64,000 nt of DNA from NCBI GenBank assembly GCA_020736575.1, contig JAGPYM010000002.1:3224001-3288000 (forward strand), in the 5' to 3' direction. Below are positions 24,209-35,850 of this stretch, one piece after another (within the stretch, counting starts at the first letter, position 1; each line of letters starts with the position of its first letter). The position numbers were made by a program, and so were the translations under genes. The DNA comes from Thelonectria olida (taxonomy: Eukaryota > Ascomycota > Sordariomycetes > Hypocreales > Nectriaceae). Below the pieces are notes generated by a model, which saw nothing but the letters and a program-made list of their open reading frames with translations, had not been told where the DNA came from and searched no databases.

Positions 24209-27200
24209 CTAGACGGTTGTGGTAAAACGTCGTCGGACGCTCGTGCCCTGGATTTTATGATAAATATTGGTATTCCTCAAAAGGGGTGTTGGGTCTGTAC
24301 CGCCGTCTTGATCTTCGTTCTGTTGAAGGTCGTAGTTGAGTACCAAGTTCTTGATGCGCTGCTGTTCCTCACGCTCAGCCTGCTGTTGGTTCTTCATAGC
24401 GACTGCAAACGTTGAGTCTGAAGGCAGTTCGACGGTTCGTGTCTCCCATTGTTAGCATAACCACAGACGCCATGTTTGCATGTTTCCATACCTGCTGGCG
24501 ATTGCCTCGCTTGGTGAGAAGAGAGAAAGCCATTGTGTTTCTGGCAGGGCTTTCACCCTGGCCGTTGCTCGTGCTCGCTTCACCTGATGCGGACGTCTCG
24601 CGATTCTTGGGTCGCACCGGAAGAGGGACATCAAAAAGCTGCTTGCGCTCGAATTTGCGAGACTCCAAGCTCTCGGCCATCATCTTAGCATATTCGCGTT
24701 CGAAATCAGCCTCGTCCTCGGGATCGACCTGCTCCTCCTGGCGTTTGACAACAATCGCTTCCTCATCAAAAGTACTCTCACGGTCCGATTCGTCATCCAC
24801 GTCCTAACCATGTCAGCATTGCAGAAAACAAATTCCATGCAACTTCATACCTCGGCTTCTTCTTCCTCGGAGGCACTCTCGTCATCATCATCAGCATCGT
24901 CGTTGTCCCCATTTTCATCATCGGACGAGGGTCCGCTCGTAGCATCATCCATATCGACTGTCTTATCGATGCCCGCCGTCTTCTGATCCTGAGCGACTGC
25001 AAGCTGGAAGGCTTTGGCAGCCTCGTCTAGGTTTGTCGCCAGCTTCCATTGCGGTCGAGTCAGGGCAAAAGTGTCCTGCACTGTGAATTCTATGTCCATA
25101 GGAAGAGAGGCCTTTGTGAAAACGTAGTACTTTCGACAATCCTTAGCCCATACCAGCGCTGCGCTTTCTTAGATGACGTACCTGAAAGAATGACAAGAAA
25201 TAATCCAACTTTTTCCCAGCAGCGCCTCGATTAAAGAACATGCCGCAAGTTTCTAGCATCGTGGCGACAAGGCGAATACGGAAAAAGTCATCGGGGGGGT
25301 CAAGGGCGTTGAATCGGCCGGGGATAGGAGGCCCGCCTAAATATCGTCAGTCTGTGTTCTCGTCACCCGAGCTGAACAAGAAGCCCTACCATATCCGAAC
25401 GTCATAATCCTATACATGGTGTCGAAGATGACAGGGTGCTCCAGCATTCGGTAGTTGTAGAGCTCTCCGAGATACTTTACCTCGGCAACACGTCGCTGAG
25501 AGAACCTGTAGTCGTTTTGTTCAAGCCCAAAACTGATGGACTCGATCACATTGTCAATGACCTTGACAACGAACGCCGGATGGTAACGGTAGAGAGCACT
25601 GAGAAGGATCCCAAGGAGATGAATGCTCCCATATTTGACCTTGCCAGGTTTCGAGAAGACCTTTTCCAAGATTGCAACAACCTCGGCCTCTTCCCAGTGT
25701 AGTCTGCGAATTTGCTTCAAGATCTTGCTATAGTTGCGCTTAGTCATATCAACATAGATGAGCTTGCGAATAAATAGTTCCATGGGCGTCCTCTCTTTCT
25801 GTTCGATGGCAGGTCGCTCCGGAGGGTCAACGTAGTAGACAGCATTGTCGATCAGCATTCGTTCGGGTTGGCCAATATGCTGAACCGACTTTTTGCGTTG
25901 TAGCGTCTCAAGGAAGGTCACCATCCGTGGGGCAGTCTCAGGATTTCGAAGCAGATACCGACCACAGTTCTCGATAAGGTTGCACAGTATCTCGATGTTC
26001 ATGCGCGAAAAGTCGTCCAAACTGACCTTCAGACAGTGAAAGACGACATGCTCGGGGACGATGCCAAACTTGGTCAACTCTGCGAGATAGCGGATGTTGC
26101 TCAATCTAACCTGCCCGAGGAAGTCCTTTTCTTTACGACGCTGAAGGCTGCGAAACTCGGCATCCAGGTAGTCAACAAGACCGCGAGGAACATCAGGCAT
26201 ATATCGCCCAAGGGTTGCAGCGAGACGAGCCCACGAGGGCAACAAATCACTGCGACCTTTAGGCACCTCAGTCAACGCCTTGACTAGACGATTGCGTGAC
26301 GCCTTGGAGTTGAGGAAACAAAAGTCAATGGCGGTCTGGTCCACAATATCTTTGTTGGTCAACTCAGGGAGGCGAGCTAGCAGGGCATCGACTTGAGCTC
26401 CAATAGTCTTGTTAGCAATGGCAGTTGATTGATCATCTGCGGTGTCGGCAGATTTGGGTGTCTCGGCGGCATCAGTCTGGTCAATCTTCTTTCCAACCTG
26501 TTCATCTGAATCGGGCTTCTTCTTCTTCCCATCCTCGAGGAGGATTGGGGGTACCTTGCCCTTTAGATCAACCAAATTTTCGTAAAAGCGGCGCTCGTCT
26601 TCGTCCTCCCAGATTCCGGCGCCATCTCCCATTGATCGCAGATAATCGCCAGTCTTTACCAAGCCAATAGACCCATTGGATGCCCCCAGAGAATCGTCTG
26701 CATCTTTCAAGTCTGGCATCTCAGCACCGATGGCATCTGCAATGACCTGGGCATTGGAGACCAGGCGTTCCTGTGCCTTGACTTGCTTCTCGTAGTTGGC
26801 TTGTCGGTCCTCGAAAACTTCTCCGGACTTGACGTATGCTTCAGCGTTGCGCCTAGCCTGTGATTGGATGGACTTTTGATCCCTGGCGATGTGTGCCTTG
26901 ACGTCTTCAAAATACCTTTTGAGGACGTTTCGGAAACGGTCTCGCAATTCGGGATCAGTAAAAGGTTGGTCTGTGACCGAAGTGTCGGATTCGTCAGTGA
27001 CATCATCTTGGCTCTCTTCATTGCTTGGATTGGCAACTCCATCCTCTTCCACCGTCCTCCTGCCTTCGGCTCCGGGAGGTTTGACGCCCAGAATATCCCA
27101 ACTAAAAGATCTGACAAAGATGACGAGTAGTGGAAGGTTTGCATGTTCGCGATCGTATCCTAGGAGGTCTTTGAGAACTTCGAGGGGAAAAGGCTCGGCT

Positions 27201-27916
27201 TGCCCCCCCTTGTTAGCATTACTTCGAGGCTTAATCTCGGCAGATTTTCCAGCAGCACCCTTGGTTGCGTCGTCCGGTCGGCTCGCGTCATCAAGAGTCC
27301 TCAGGGCACCGACCAGCCATAATTCGGTAACTACACGCAGTAGTGATCGTTGTCGGGTGATGCGGTCCTTTTCCTCCTTCTCACGAACCTCGGGTGCCAA
27401 CGTTTTGAGGATGCCCTTGTCTGGTGTGGCCATGCCCTTGCCAAGCAGCCAGGCTAGGTATTCGGTGAACTCGCCCGGGCCGAAACGCTGGTGGAGAGCG
27501 CTGACAATCTCGACGCCAGCCTCGATCTCGCCAGGCGACTTGAGTCGGCAAAGTCCTTCATAGCAAGCGGATATAATTTCGGACAGGTACTTGTGCAGGC
27601 TGAGGGTTCGGATCTCTTGGAGGAAGGTAGCGAGGGTGGCGGCAGTAATGGCGGTGCGCAGTCGCTTTATAAAGGCAGTGTTCTTCTTGAGGGACGAATC
27701 GAGCGTCTTGCCAACAGTGAAGAGATCTAGAAGTGGCGGTTAACGGGAGCGGAGAGAGTGGTGGGGGCAGTGACGAATATGAACCTTTCTCATCGTCCCA
27801 AGCCCTTTCGTTCAAAGCACGCAGCTCGCCTGTGAATAATGTGAGTATTGTAAGCGGCCTCAAGGCAAAGCTGGTTGGAAATGGGGACAAGTCGTACGCT
27901 TCCTTGCGCGATCCAT
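24209..27916 (-). CDS. upf2: Nonsense-mediated mRNA decay factor Upf2 (Nmd2)
   Basis: Seven exons, 27916-27898, 27829-27785, 27726-25390, 25336-25182, 25111-24851, 24803-24492 and 24442-24209, give 1120 aa, a normal fungal Upf2 length. Upf2 bridges Upf1 and Upf3 in nonsense-mediated decay in the cytoplasm. The N-terminus is assembled across exons 1-3 (MDRARKRELRALNERAW). Three MIF4G-type helical regions follow; the third ends FGYGGPPIPGRFNALDPPDD across the exon 3/4 junction. A long acidic Asp/Glu segment in exons 5-6 and a C-terminal Upf1-binding region close the protein, ending RRRFTTTV. Intron 2 has the unusual donor GTTCAT. Two very small 5' exons (19 and 45 nt) are typical of this gene in fungi as far as I recall. 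It lies head to head with nitrate reductase, 1.5 kb apart. Confidence 0.95.
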
Positions 27917-29437
27917 GGTGGGTCAGAATGCGGCGATGGGAGCAAACGAGAGTTGACAGAATGGACGATTGGTTCGAGGCGGCGCTACATTCGGCGCGGG
28001 CCAGGACTGCTAAGGGATATGCTGCCCCGGCGAATGGTGTTGCAGGCGGTCAAACAAGTGTGACATGGGTGCGTCCGTCGAAGCAGGACGGGAGAATGGC
28101 GAACAGCAGCGCGGGAGGCGTCCTTGGTGTTTTGGTGACCGACCTTGACCTTGGTGTTTGGTAGAGGTGCGACAGTCGGGAGAAGGTTGCAGCGAGAAAT
28201 AGTATGGATGGGTGCCCTAAGGCACTTGCCTAACTTACCTATCACAGCGGATTCCTGCGGCAGGTACGAACTTTGATTGGTGGCTCCTACCTGTGTTACT
28301 GACTCAACTCGCTAGGTGGTCAACTGGTCCAACGGCAAGTCCCGACTCCAACTCCAACCTTTGCTTGTGTTCTTTGTTTGACAGAAGTGATTTTGACCCA
28401 ACCTCGTCCTCAATTGCGCCGTGACATCATGTTTGTCGACATTGCGCATTCCTCTCGGTGTGCAGCTGAGCATCAGATGCTGATGACTTACCTAATTATG
28501 GCCTCCCTGATCCCCGCCCGTTCACAGGCCCAAGCTTGTGTTATCAATGGGCCATGATGAACAAATGTCAACCCACGTCGGCTTTCAGAAAGAGGCAGCC
28601 CGGCCGCAACACTCCCAGACTCGAATGTCTGCGATCACGTTACCCGTATAATACTGGGCCAAAGCAAAGAAAGGAATCAAAGACGAGTCTGTCGAGGGTC
28701 GCCTGCTCCTGGAGATATACCACAACTCGACCTCTCCTGCGACCAAAGAAAAAAAAAAAAAACCATGGCATTGCGGATTCGATACCCTGATAAGACAAAC
28801 CCAGGTTCCATGAACGTGCAGACACATAAGTTAACGTCCTCCCACGCGAACTCGATCGGCGGCACATGGCAGGCTGAGCCCTTCATATGACGCCATCTCG
28901 GCGAGAATTCCAGAATTTTCAGTTGATCATCTCTGAGACGAAGGACCTGAGTGAATTTTCATGAAACGGAACATTGCCCCATTCACCTTATCCCGTCAGG
29001 CGTCTTTATCTCCCCGGGCTTCAGTTGTCGAACAATGTGGACCTGGCGCGGTTCGAACATCTCCGGCACAACTCCAGACGTCTTATCAGCAGCCCTGATT
29101 CGTCACCCGCGCAGCCTTGGCCCTGGGATCTATCCGAGGACGACAACCTCCGCGGACACAGCCGGGAAATGCAATTTGTATCTCCTCGCTGACTTGTCAT
29201 AGAAACAGAGACGTTATGAGCATACCCTGGTGTGACAATGCCCTCGGGGGGTTCTTATCTTTACTTGATGGCGGATCCCACGGACGACGGGGTGGCCAGC
29301 CAGGCCTCACTTATTAACAAGCACAGTCCGTACATCTGTTCCGATATTGCGCTTTCCCATCCCAGACTCCTATGCATTCTTAAGGGAAAAGGAAAGAAAA
29401 CAGCCCGAGGTTTTATCATATCTTACACTCTTTCAAG
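27917..29437. promoter_or_regulatory. Bidirectional upstream region of upf2 and nitrate reductase
   Basis: 1.5 kb between two divergent starts. The half next to nitrate reductase is rich in GATA cores (TATC on the plus strand): about 28989, 29007, 29084, 29131, 29256 and a close pair at 29414 and 29419, plus GATA at about 29343. A palindromic TCCGCGGA lies at 29149-29156. A poly(A) run sits near 28749-28761. No gene was found. Confidence 0.65.
29149..29156. promoter_or_regulatory. Candidate NIT4/NirA binding site TCCGCGGA
   Basis: A perfect 8-bp palindrome within CTCCGCGGA, 282 bp before the nitrate reductase ATG. It matches the published NIT4 consensus (TCCGCGGA) and the NirA consensus (CTCCGHGG). 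With the surrounding GATA cores, which bind the NIT2/AreA factor, it fits nitrate induction under nitrogen derepression. Binding is inferred from the match alone. Confidence 0.7.
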
Positions 29438-32178
29438 ATGGAAGGCTTCTCATCACTAGCACTCGGGTCTATCCCTGAGAACTTGCAAACCTCGCCGTCC
29501 GACTTCACCTTTCCCCCAACTCCTCCAGACACAGCGAAACCTTCACGGGTAACCAGTTTTCAAGACTTGCAAGACGTGCCATCCATCGAACTTCCCAAGC
29601 GTTATCCTCTTCCTCCCAAGTTCCAATCCAAAAACGTCCTTCCTGAGGACCTCAAGACTCCAGACAATCATGTTAGACGTGATCCTCGTCTCATTCGTCT
29701 GACCGGTGTCCACCCCTTCAATGTCGAAGCCCCCCTGAGCGACCTCTACAACGAAGGCTTCATTACGAGCGAGGATCTCCACTATGTTCGAAACCACGGC
29801 GCTGTGCCCAGGTGTGAAGACGATGAGAGACTGGACTGGTCCTTCACAATTGAGGGCTTGGTGGATAAACCCATCACTATGAGCGTCAGGGATCTGCTTA
29901 GCGACTATGAGCAGGCCACATACCCCGTCACACTTGTCTGCGCTGGCAACCGTCGAAAAGAACAGAACATGGTACGAAAAACGAAGGGATTCTCTTGGGG
30001 TGCCGCTGGCTTGTCCACGGCGCTGTGGACCGGCGTACCCATCCATAACCTTCTAGCAGCTGCACGACCAAAGCGAGGTGCAAGATACGTCTGCTTCGAG
30101 GGTGCCGACAAGCTTCCCAACGGCTATTATGGGACGTCAATCAAGCTGAATTGGTGCATGGATCCTAACAGAGGCGTTATGGTTGCCCATCGGATGAACG
30201 GAGAGGAGTTGCATCCTGACCATGGAAAGCCTGTTCGAATCATCATCCCCGGGCAAATTGGCGGAAGAAGTGTCAAGTGGTTGAAAAGAATCATCGTCAC
30301 TGCTGAGCCGAGCGACAATTGGTATCACATCTTTGACAACCGCGTGTTGCCTACCATGATCACCCCTGAAGCTAGTGCCGACTTGCCTGATGTGTGGAGG
30401 GATGAGAAATACGCCATCTACGATCTCAATGTCAACAGTGCGATATGCTACCCCGGCCACGAAGAAACGATACCCCTGGCTGATGGTCCGGCCACCTATA
30501 TGGCGCGAGGATACGCATACGGCGGTGGCGGAAGGCGAATCACGAGAGTAGAGGTCACACTAGACAAGGGAAAATCATGGAGACTCGCAATGGTAAACTA
30601 TCCCGAAGACGAGTACCGCCAAGCCCCAGACGGTGATAGCCTGTATGGCGGCAAGGTAGACATGTGGTGGCGAGAGACGTGCTTCTGCTGGTGTTTCTGG
30701 GAGCTTGATATCCCCCTCGATGACCTCCGGAGGGCAGACGACATCATGATACGGGCAATGGACGAGTCCATGATGGTGCAGCCTCGCGACATGTACTGGA
30801 GTGTCTTGGGAATGATGAACAACCCCTGGTTTCGAGTTGTCATTCATAAGGAAGGCCATAGTCTCCGCTTTGAGCACCCTTCACAGCCAGCCCTGATGCC
30901 CGGTGGCTGGATGGAGCGAGTCAAGAAGTCGGGCGGAAACTTGGCCAACGGCTTCTGGGGAGAGAAGGTCGGGGGCGAGGCAGAGGAGGTCGTCCAACAA
31001 GAACCCGAGAAAGAGATTTGCATGACCAACCCCAAGGTCGACCAGCACATCTCTTCTGCGGAGCTCAAGAAACACGACGGCGAGGTCGAGCCTTGGTTTG
31101 TCGTTAATGGCCAAGTCTACGACGGTACGGCGTTCCTCGAGGGGCATCCTGGTGGTGCCGCATCCATCTTTGGAGCTGCGGGTCAAGATGTGACGGAAGA
31201 GTTTGTCGCCATTCGTAAGCAACCCCATGAACAATGAATGAAGGATCCGTTTGCTAAGTTGACTTCATAGACAGCGAAAACGCCAAGGCAATGATGCCAG
31301 ACTACCACATCGGCACCCTGGATGAAGCCTCCCGCGCAGCGCTCAACGACGGTGATGACTCAGGTGAGGTTGATGAGAACCGGCCGATGTTCCTGCAGGC
31401 CAAGACATGGAGCAAAGCCATCCTCGACCGCAAAGACGCCATCTCATCTGACACCAAAATTTTCTCCTTCAAGCTCAATCACCCAGACCAGCAAGTCGGC
31501 CTTCCCACCGGCCAACATCTAATGATGCGTCTTCGCGACCCAGTCACCCGTGAAGCCATCCTCCGTGCTTACACGCCTTATTCTGATGGTGCCCAGTGCG
31601 GCCGGCTAGACGTTCTCATCAAGATCTACTATGACGCCCCGGGTCGTCCTGGAGGAAAGATGACGCAATCTCTCGACGCCTTGCCGCTTGGCCACTTCGT
31701 CGAGTTCAAGGGCCCCGTCGGCAAGTTCGAGTACCTCGGGCGCGGTGTATGCAGCATCAGCGGACGTACGCGCCGTGTGCGTCGCTTCATTATGATCTGC
31801 GGCGGCTCAGGCATCACTCCGATTCGGCAAGTTCTCTGTGCCGTCATGCAAGACGCCGAGGACCCGACGCAGTGTCTTGTGCTCGACGGCAACCGCGGCG
31901 AAGAGGACATTCTCTGCAGGGACGAGCTCGACACCATGGCCGCCAAGAACTCGGGCCGCTGCAAACTCATCCACGCCCTCACCAAGCCGCCTCCGTCATG
32001 GACCGGCATCACAGGACGATTGAGCAAGGCGTTGTATGAAAAGGAGGCTGGATCACCGACACCAAGCGACGAGGGAGAAGAATTGGTGCTCGTGTGCGGA
32101 CCTGGGCCGATGGAAAAGAGTGCCAAGGAAATCTTCTTGGGGATGGGCTGGAAGGAGGATGATCTCATCTTCTTCTAA
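29438..32178 (+). CDS. niaD: Assimilatory nitrate reductase (NADPH)
   Basis: Exons 29438-31214 and 31271-32178 give 894 aa. The enzyme reduces nitrate to nitrite in the cytoplasm with electrons passing from NADPH through FAD and heme to the molybdenum cofactor. The Mo-pterin domain shows TLVCAGNRR with the Mo-ligand cysteine near residue 168. A dimerisation domain follows. The cytochrome b5 domain has the heme-ligand histidine in EGHPGGAAS (about 570), and the second ligand is expected in VAIHSENAK, formed exactly at the splice junction. The FAD domain has RAYTPYS (about 692), and the NADPH domain has GGSGITP (about 770) and CGPGPME (about 869). All redox centres are intact. No nitrite reductase or nitrate transporter lies next to it in this window. 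Confidence 0.97.
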
Positions 32179-32604
32179 GTTTCCGTGGTTGTTACGATAT
32201 TGTTTTTGCTTTCTGCGTAAGGAAATGGTTTAGGCACTGTTAGAGAGGTCCATGAGACGCGAGAATAAACTGGACAGGGTCCACGGACTGAGAGATTGAT
32301 ATGATCTTGGAAGCAAGATAAGAGAGAAAAGCCTGCATCAATATATTTCTTCTCCTTATTCATTCCATGCATTTCCCTTTCTCATACCAACAGCTGTTAC
32401 AAACGTGTTATTTCCAGCCAGAACAACGCCACCTCTGGGATCTACAATCGTTTTCGAGAAATAGTCGCTCGCAATGTTGACGCTGGGCACGTTGCTTTCG
32501 TAATAAATATCCAAACTCCAGAACGCTAAAACGATTCTAACATGTCCAAACCATGACGTGGGCGTCGTGAGTGTGTCGTTCTACCGCGCCTCTGAGACAG
32601 GCAA
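32179..32604. other. Convergent 3' region of nitrate reductase and the exchanger gene
   Basis: 426 bp between two stops on opposite strands; only UTR-like sequence is seen. Confidence 0.6.
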
Positions 32605-34192
32605 TTATCGCTCACCTCCGCCCGCACTCTCGCCCTCGCCTGTCGCCCCTTCCGTCGCTGGGTTCGGATAGTACCAGGCGGCAACCGCGATTGCGAAGTA
32701 CAGGATGAGGAGCAGGAAGCCTTCGAGGTAGTTGCTCTTCTGATCCTGCAAAAATCGACCGACTGTGAGAATAGCAAGGATAAGAATCACGAGGTTGAAA
32801 ACATCGAAGCTGAGATTCATGTGTTTGTCGAGTCCCCAACCAACGATGACAGCCAGGGGGCCGGTAAAGAGAGCCGTTTGGAGGGTGGCACCGAGAACAT
32901 GGGACAAAGCAAAGTTCATCTGGTTATCCCAGGCTTCGTCAATGGCCGTGAGGTGCTCAGCAAACTTCTCCACAAGGGGGACCAAGATGAGACCCATGAA
33001 GGCGTCAGTCACGTCGCCGCGCTCGATGACAGGTTCGATTTGGAGGACCAGAATGATGGCGTTGTGGGTAACCAGACCGACGGAAACGATGAGGGCGATG
33101 ATGGACTCGGTGAGGGTAAGCTTGGGTTTGGCCTCAACCTTCTCCTTGTCACGATCGCGCTGCTCGTCATGCTCAAAAACTGCGTCGTAAATACCGTGGT
33201 GGGTACGGGCTTGGAAAAAGGCGTACACGCTGTAGGCAATGAGGAGAAGTACGGCAATGACGCGAGAGATCTGGAGGACTTTGTGTTCGAGGTTGTCATC
33301 GGCTCCTTCAGTTGTCGGCAAGCCCTGCTCGAAGATTGTTGGAACAGCCAGAACAACACCGCTAGAAAGGGGGTTAGCGACGTCTCGGACCAACCAAGAC
33401 ACGTAAGTGATGGACATACGCAGTGAGCAGAAGACCGCTTCCAGCTTCGCTAATGGCATCGCTGAATGTCTGTTCCTCGCTCAAGAGACCGCCAGCAAAG
33501 AAACAGGCGCCGAGGCAGAGCAGCATAGTTGCCAGAATAGAACCCAAGATGGCGGCCTTGATAACGTAGAACATGTCTTTGGAGAGAAGCACCATGAAGA
33601 GGACGATTTCAACAACGGAACCGATTCTGGGCAAGGTCAGCGCACAACTCTCAAGTGCTTGAGGAGGGTCGAAACATACGTAATCTCAACCAAAACACCC
33701 CAGACGTGGGGGAGTTTTCGAGCGAGTTCTTGGCCGGCGAAGCCAATCATGTTGGCACAAGGAACCATGGAAATGTAGGAGAGGGTGAAGATGAGGACAT
33801 GATGATCGGGAAGAGCATCTGTTCATTGGGCTCGGATTAGTTTCCACGGGGCAGAAGGGCATTGTCATGTATCCTTTGAGAGACCTACATCGGACGGCAA
33901 TGGCAGCTGGAACTACGGGCCACAAGAAGTTGCAGACCAAACTGGCTCGACTGGTCGACTTGAACGAGATGTGGGTAAAGTGAATGGGATGGAATCCAGA
34001 GCGACCACTCTCGCCAGCCGGTCGGATCCATGGTGCCCTGGGGTCCTTTGGCTGACCACCACCACCACCACCACCACCTCGCTTGAACTCATTGTACGTG
34101 TTTGGCGGAGGTAGTTCACCCTCGGTTTGAGGGATGGGGTCATGGGTGCGTCTATGGCGCGAAGGCGGTGGAGAGTACGAGTCTCCTGGCAT
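32605..34192 (-). CDS. CaCA/CAX-type cation-proton exchanger-like membrane protein, divergent
   Basis: Exons 34192-33889, 33818-33680, 33626-33420 and 33361-32605 give 468 aa. CAX proteins move Ca2+ into the vacuole in exchange for protons. The hydrophilic N-terminus contains eight consecutive glycines from GGT codons (about 34061-34078). About ten hydrophobic spans follow, with a charged loop after the middle (HDEQRDRDKEKVEAK). Family features visible are CANMIGFAGQELARKL, VVEIVLF, AEHLTAIDEAW and GATLQTALF. In canonical CAX proteins the two ion-binding repeats read GNA(T/V)E and GNAAEH. Here these positions read GSVVE and EKFAEH: the acidic residues remain but the Gly-Asn pairs are changed, so transport specificity is uncertain. 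The frame is open for about 24 codons upstream of the chosen ATG but has no other ATG. The C-terminus is short and Gly-rich. Confidence 0.78.
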
Positions 34193-34423
34193 GGTGGAGA
34201 TTGCTCGATGTGGTGTTGTGTCGTCAAAGTCGTGATACGTCTGCCCACGTGAAAGGCGGAACAATAGAAATTACGCGCTGGAACAAGGAAATGGATGAGG
34301 GAGACTGGGGAAGAGCGACACGAGGAAGGAAGAAGGGACGGATCGTCCTCGATTTAATAGGCAATTGGCACGCAGGACGGAGCAGGTAGGTTGGGTAAGG
34401 TAAGGTAGGTGCACACTACGAAT

Positions 34424-34434
34424 GTACTTCGTAC
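34424..34434. repeat. 11-bp palindrome GTACTTCGTAC / GTACGAAGTAC
   Basis: One of three perfect copies in the window (also 11621-11631 and 61526-61536). Each lies upstream of a start codon and within an intergenic region that also carries TACCTA/TAGGTA motifs. It could be a protein-binding site or a remnant of a small repeat; the sequence alone does not decide. Confidence 0.65.
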
Positions 34435-34650
34435 CTGCCCTTGCCCGCCGGCCGGCCGCTCTCCTCTCGCCCTATCCACGATCCACTTGTCGACCTGCAT
34501 CCAAGGGAATGGGATGGATTAAGGCCCATGGATGAGATTATGGGGCGGGAAAATCAGCCACGAAACAAGCGGAATGGGTGAGACCGGGGGTGGCCTCAGT
34601 GACGACGGGCCGCCAAACAAAGCATGGTTTGAGCAAGGGAGGGAAGAGGC

Positions 34651-34670
34651 CTCTCTCTCTCTCTCTCTCT
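34651..34670. repeat. (CT)n microsatellite
   Basis: About ten CT units in the upstream region of the exchanger gene, read as GA on its coding strand. Confidence 0.85.
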
Positions 34671-35850
34671 GACCGTGCGTGTCGAGTGAGACCCTTGGGC
34701 CCTTGGGGGTGGAAATATGCTTGGAACTACAGTATAATTTTAGATTAGACGCCCGTCGCTGGCCCCCTTTGAAGTCGGTACTTTGTCGTGGTTTCACGTC
34801 CCCCCGGCTGTCAATCTCGTCCGGTCAATCGTGCTACGGACGTGTCTAGCTGGCTACAGCATAGTCGAATAGATAGACCGATGCTATCGGCACTACCCAA
34901 GGTTCATCAGCGGATGGAAGTCAAAGTACCAAATCAGTCTTTTTCGTCAAAAGGGACTTCCGTCAAGGTACAGCACCTCAAGTTAGGTCTCAACAACAAT
35001 AACAACGACAGTCCACCAACCGCCCCCCCTTGAATCATACCGGTACCTCGACAAGGTGCACGTCGAGTCCGTCCATCCCCGCGAATCACGATCCTTGGCA
35101 TTTCTTTCCTCGTCAGCTTGGCGCCCAGCCTTTTTCCCACTGCCAAGTTTCTGTGCATCTCGACGCCAAGAATTCTGCCATCCCCCGGTCCACCAGCAAT
35201 GCCTCCCCCGCGAGATCCCTCCGCAGTCGGTGGCTTCAGCCTTCAACGAACAAAGCGCTTGGCGACCCCGGATGCTAATTGCAACGCTTCTAGTGAGTGC
35301 TCTTTGGTGCTGGGCCATCGACGGCCACAGTGGAGTCGTTACGACCGTTGCCGAGCGCGGATGATTGCTTGGCGACATAATTACTCTTTCTCTCTCCCTC
35401 TTATCGTGATGGGAATGGAACTTCTGCCAGACGACGACACGACGTCACCCTCACTGCCAGCAACTCTTCCAATTGTCCGCCTTGTGCCGATCCCCCCATG
35501 AATGTCTGATGTCTGCTCTCCCATCGTCGATCCCCCTCCCAACCTCAGCCTGTTTTCCTCCTTCTCGCTTCTATTGATGTCCTCCACGAATCCCATCCCG
35601 CCGCGTCTTTCGACTTTCGCCCCCGAGAGCTCAAGCTCATCCTGGGTTAGACCACGTCTCGTTTGGGTACTGGCGTGGGATTAAACGTCGACCTTGTTTT
35701 GAAGTTGTCTGCAAGTCGTGGTCTAGACCAAAACAACTCTGACTTCACTCACTGCCCCAAAGCCGTACAAACCGGCAAAGACGGAATCTTTTGTACGAAT
35801 ATGCATGTTTCGTGCATGTATCAGACTTCCCTGTGGGCATCATCGGCACT

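Larger units (their letters stand above)
34193..35850 (-). promoter_or_regulatory. Exchanger promoter and Hrq1 3' flank, 1.66 kb
   Basis: Contains TAGGTA/AAGGTA copies (34384-34412), the palindrome GTACTTCGTAC (34424-34434) 232 bp upstream of the exchanger ATG, and a (CT)10 tract (34651-34670). Several short overlapping frames at 34983-35501 on both strands have no recognisable content. Confidence 0.5.

Noticed and set aside
28768..29065. GTTCGA-type sequences resembling a tRNA B box
   Set aside because: No matching A box, anticodon stem or acceptor stem could be traced on either strand.
20647..32178. Chitin synthase, upf2 and nitrate reductase as a functional cluster
   Set aside because: Their pathways are unrelated, orientations differ and each has its own upstream region; simple adjacency explains the order.
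34061..34078. GGT/ACC repeat as a microsatellite locus of its own
   Set aside because: It lies in the coding frame of the exchanger gene and encodes a glycine run, so it is described there.
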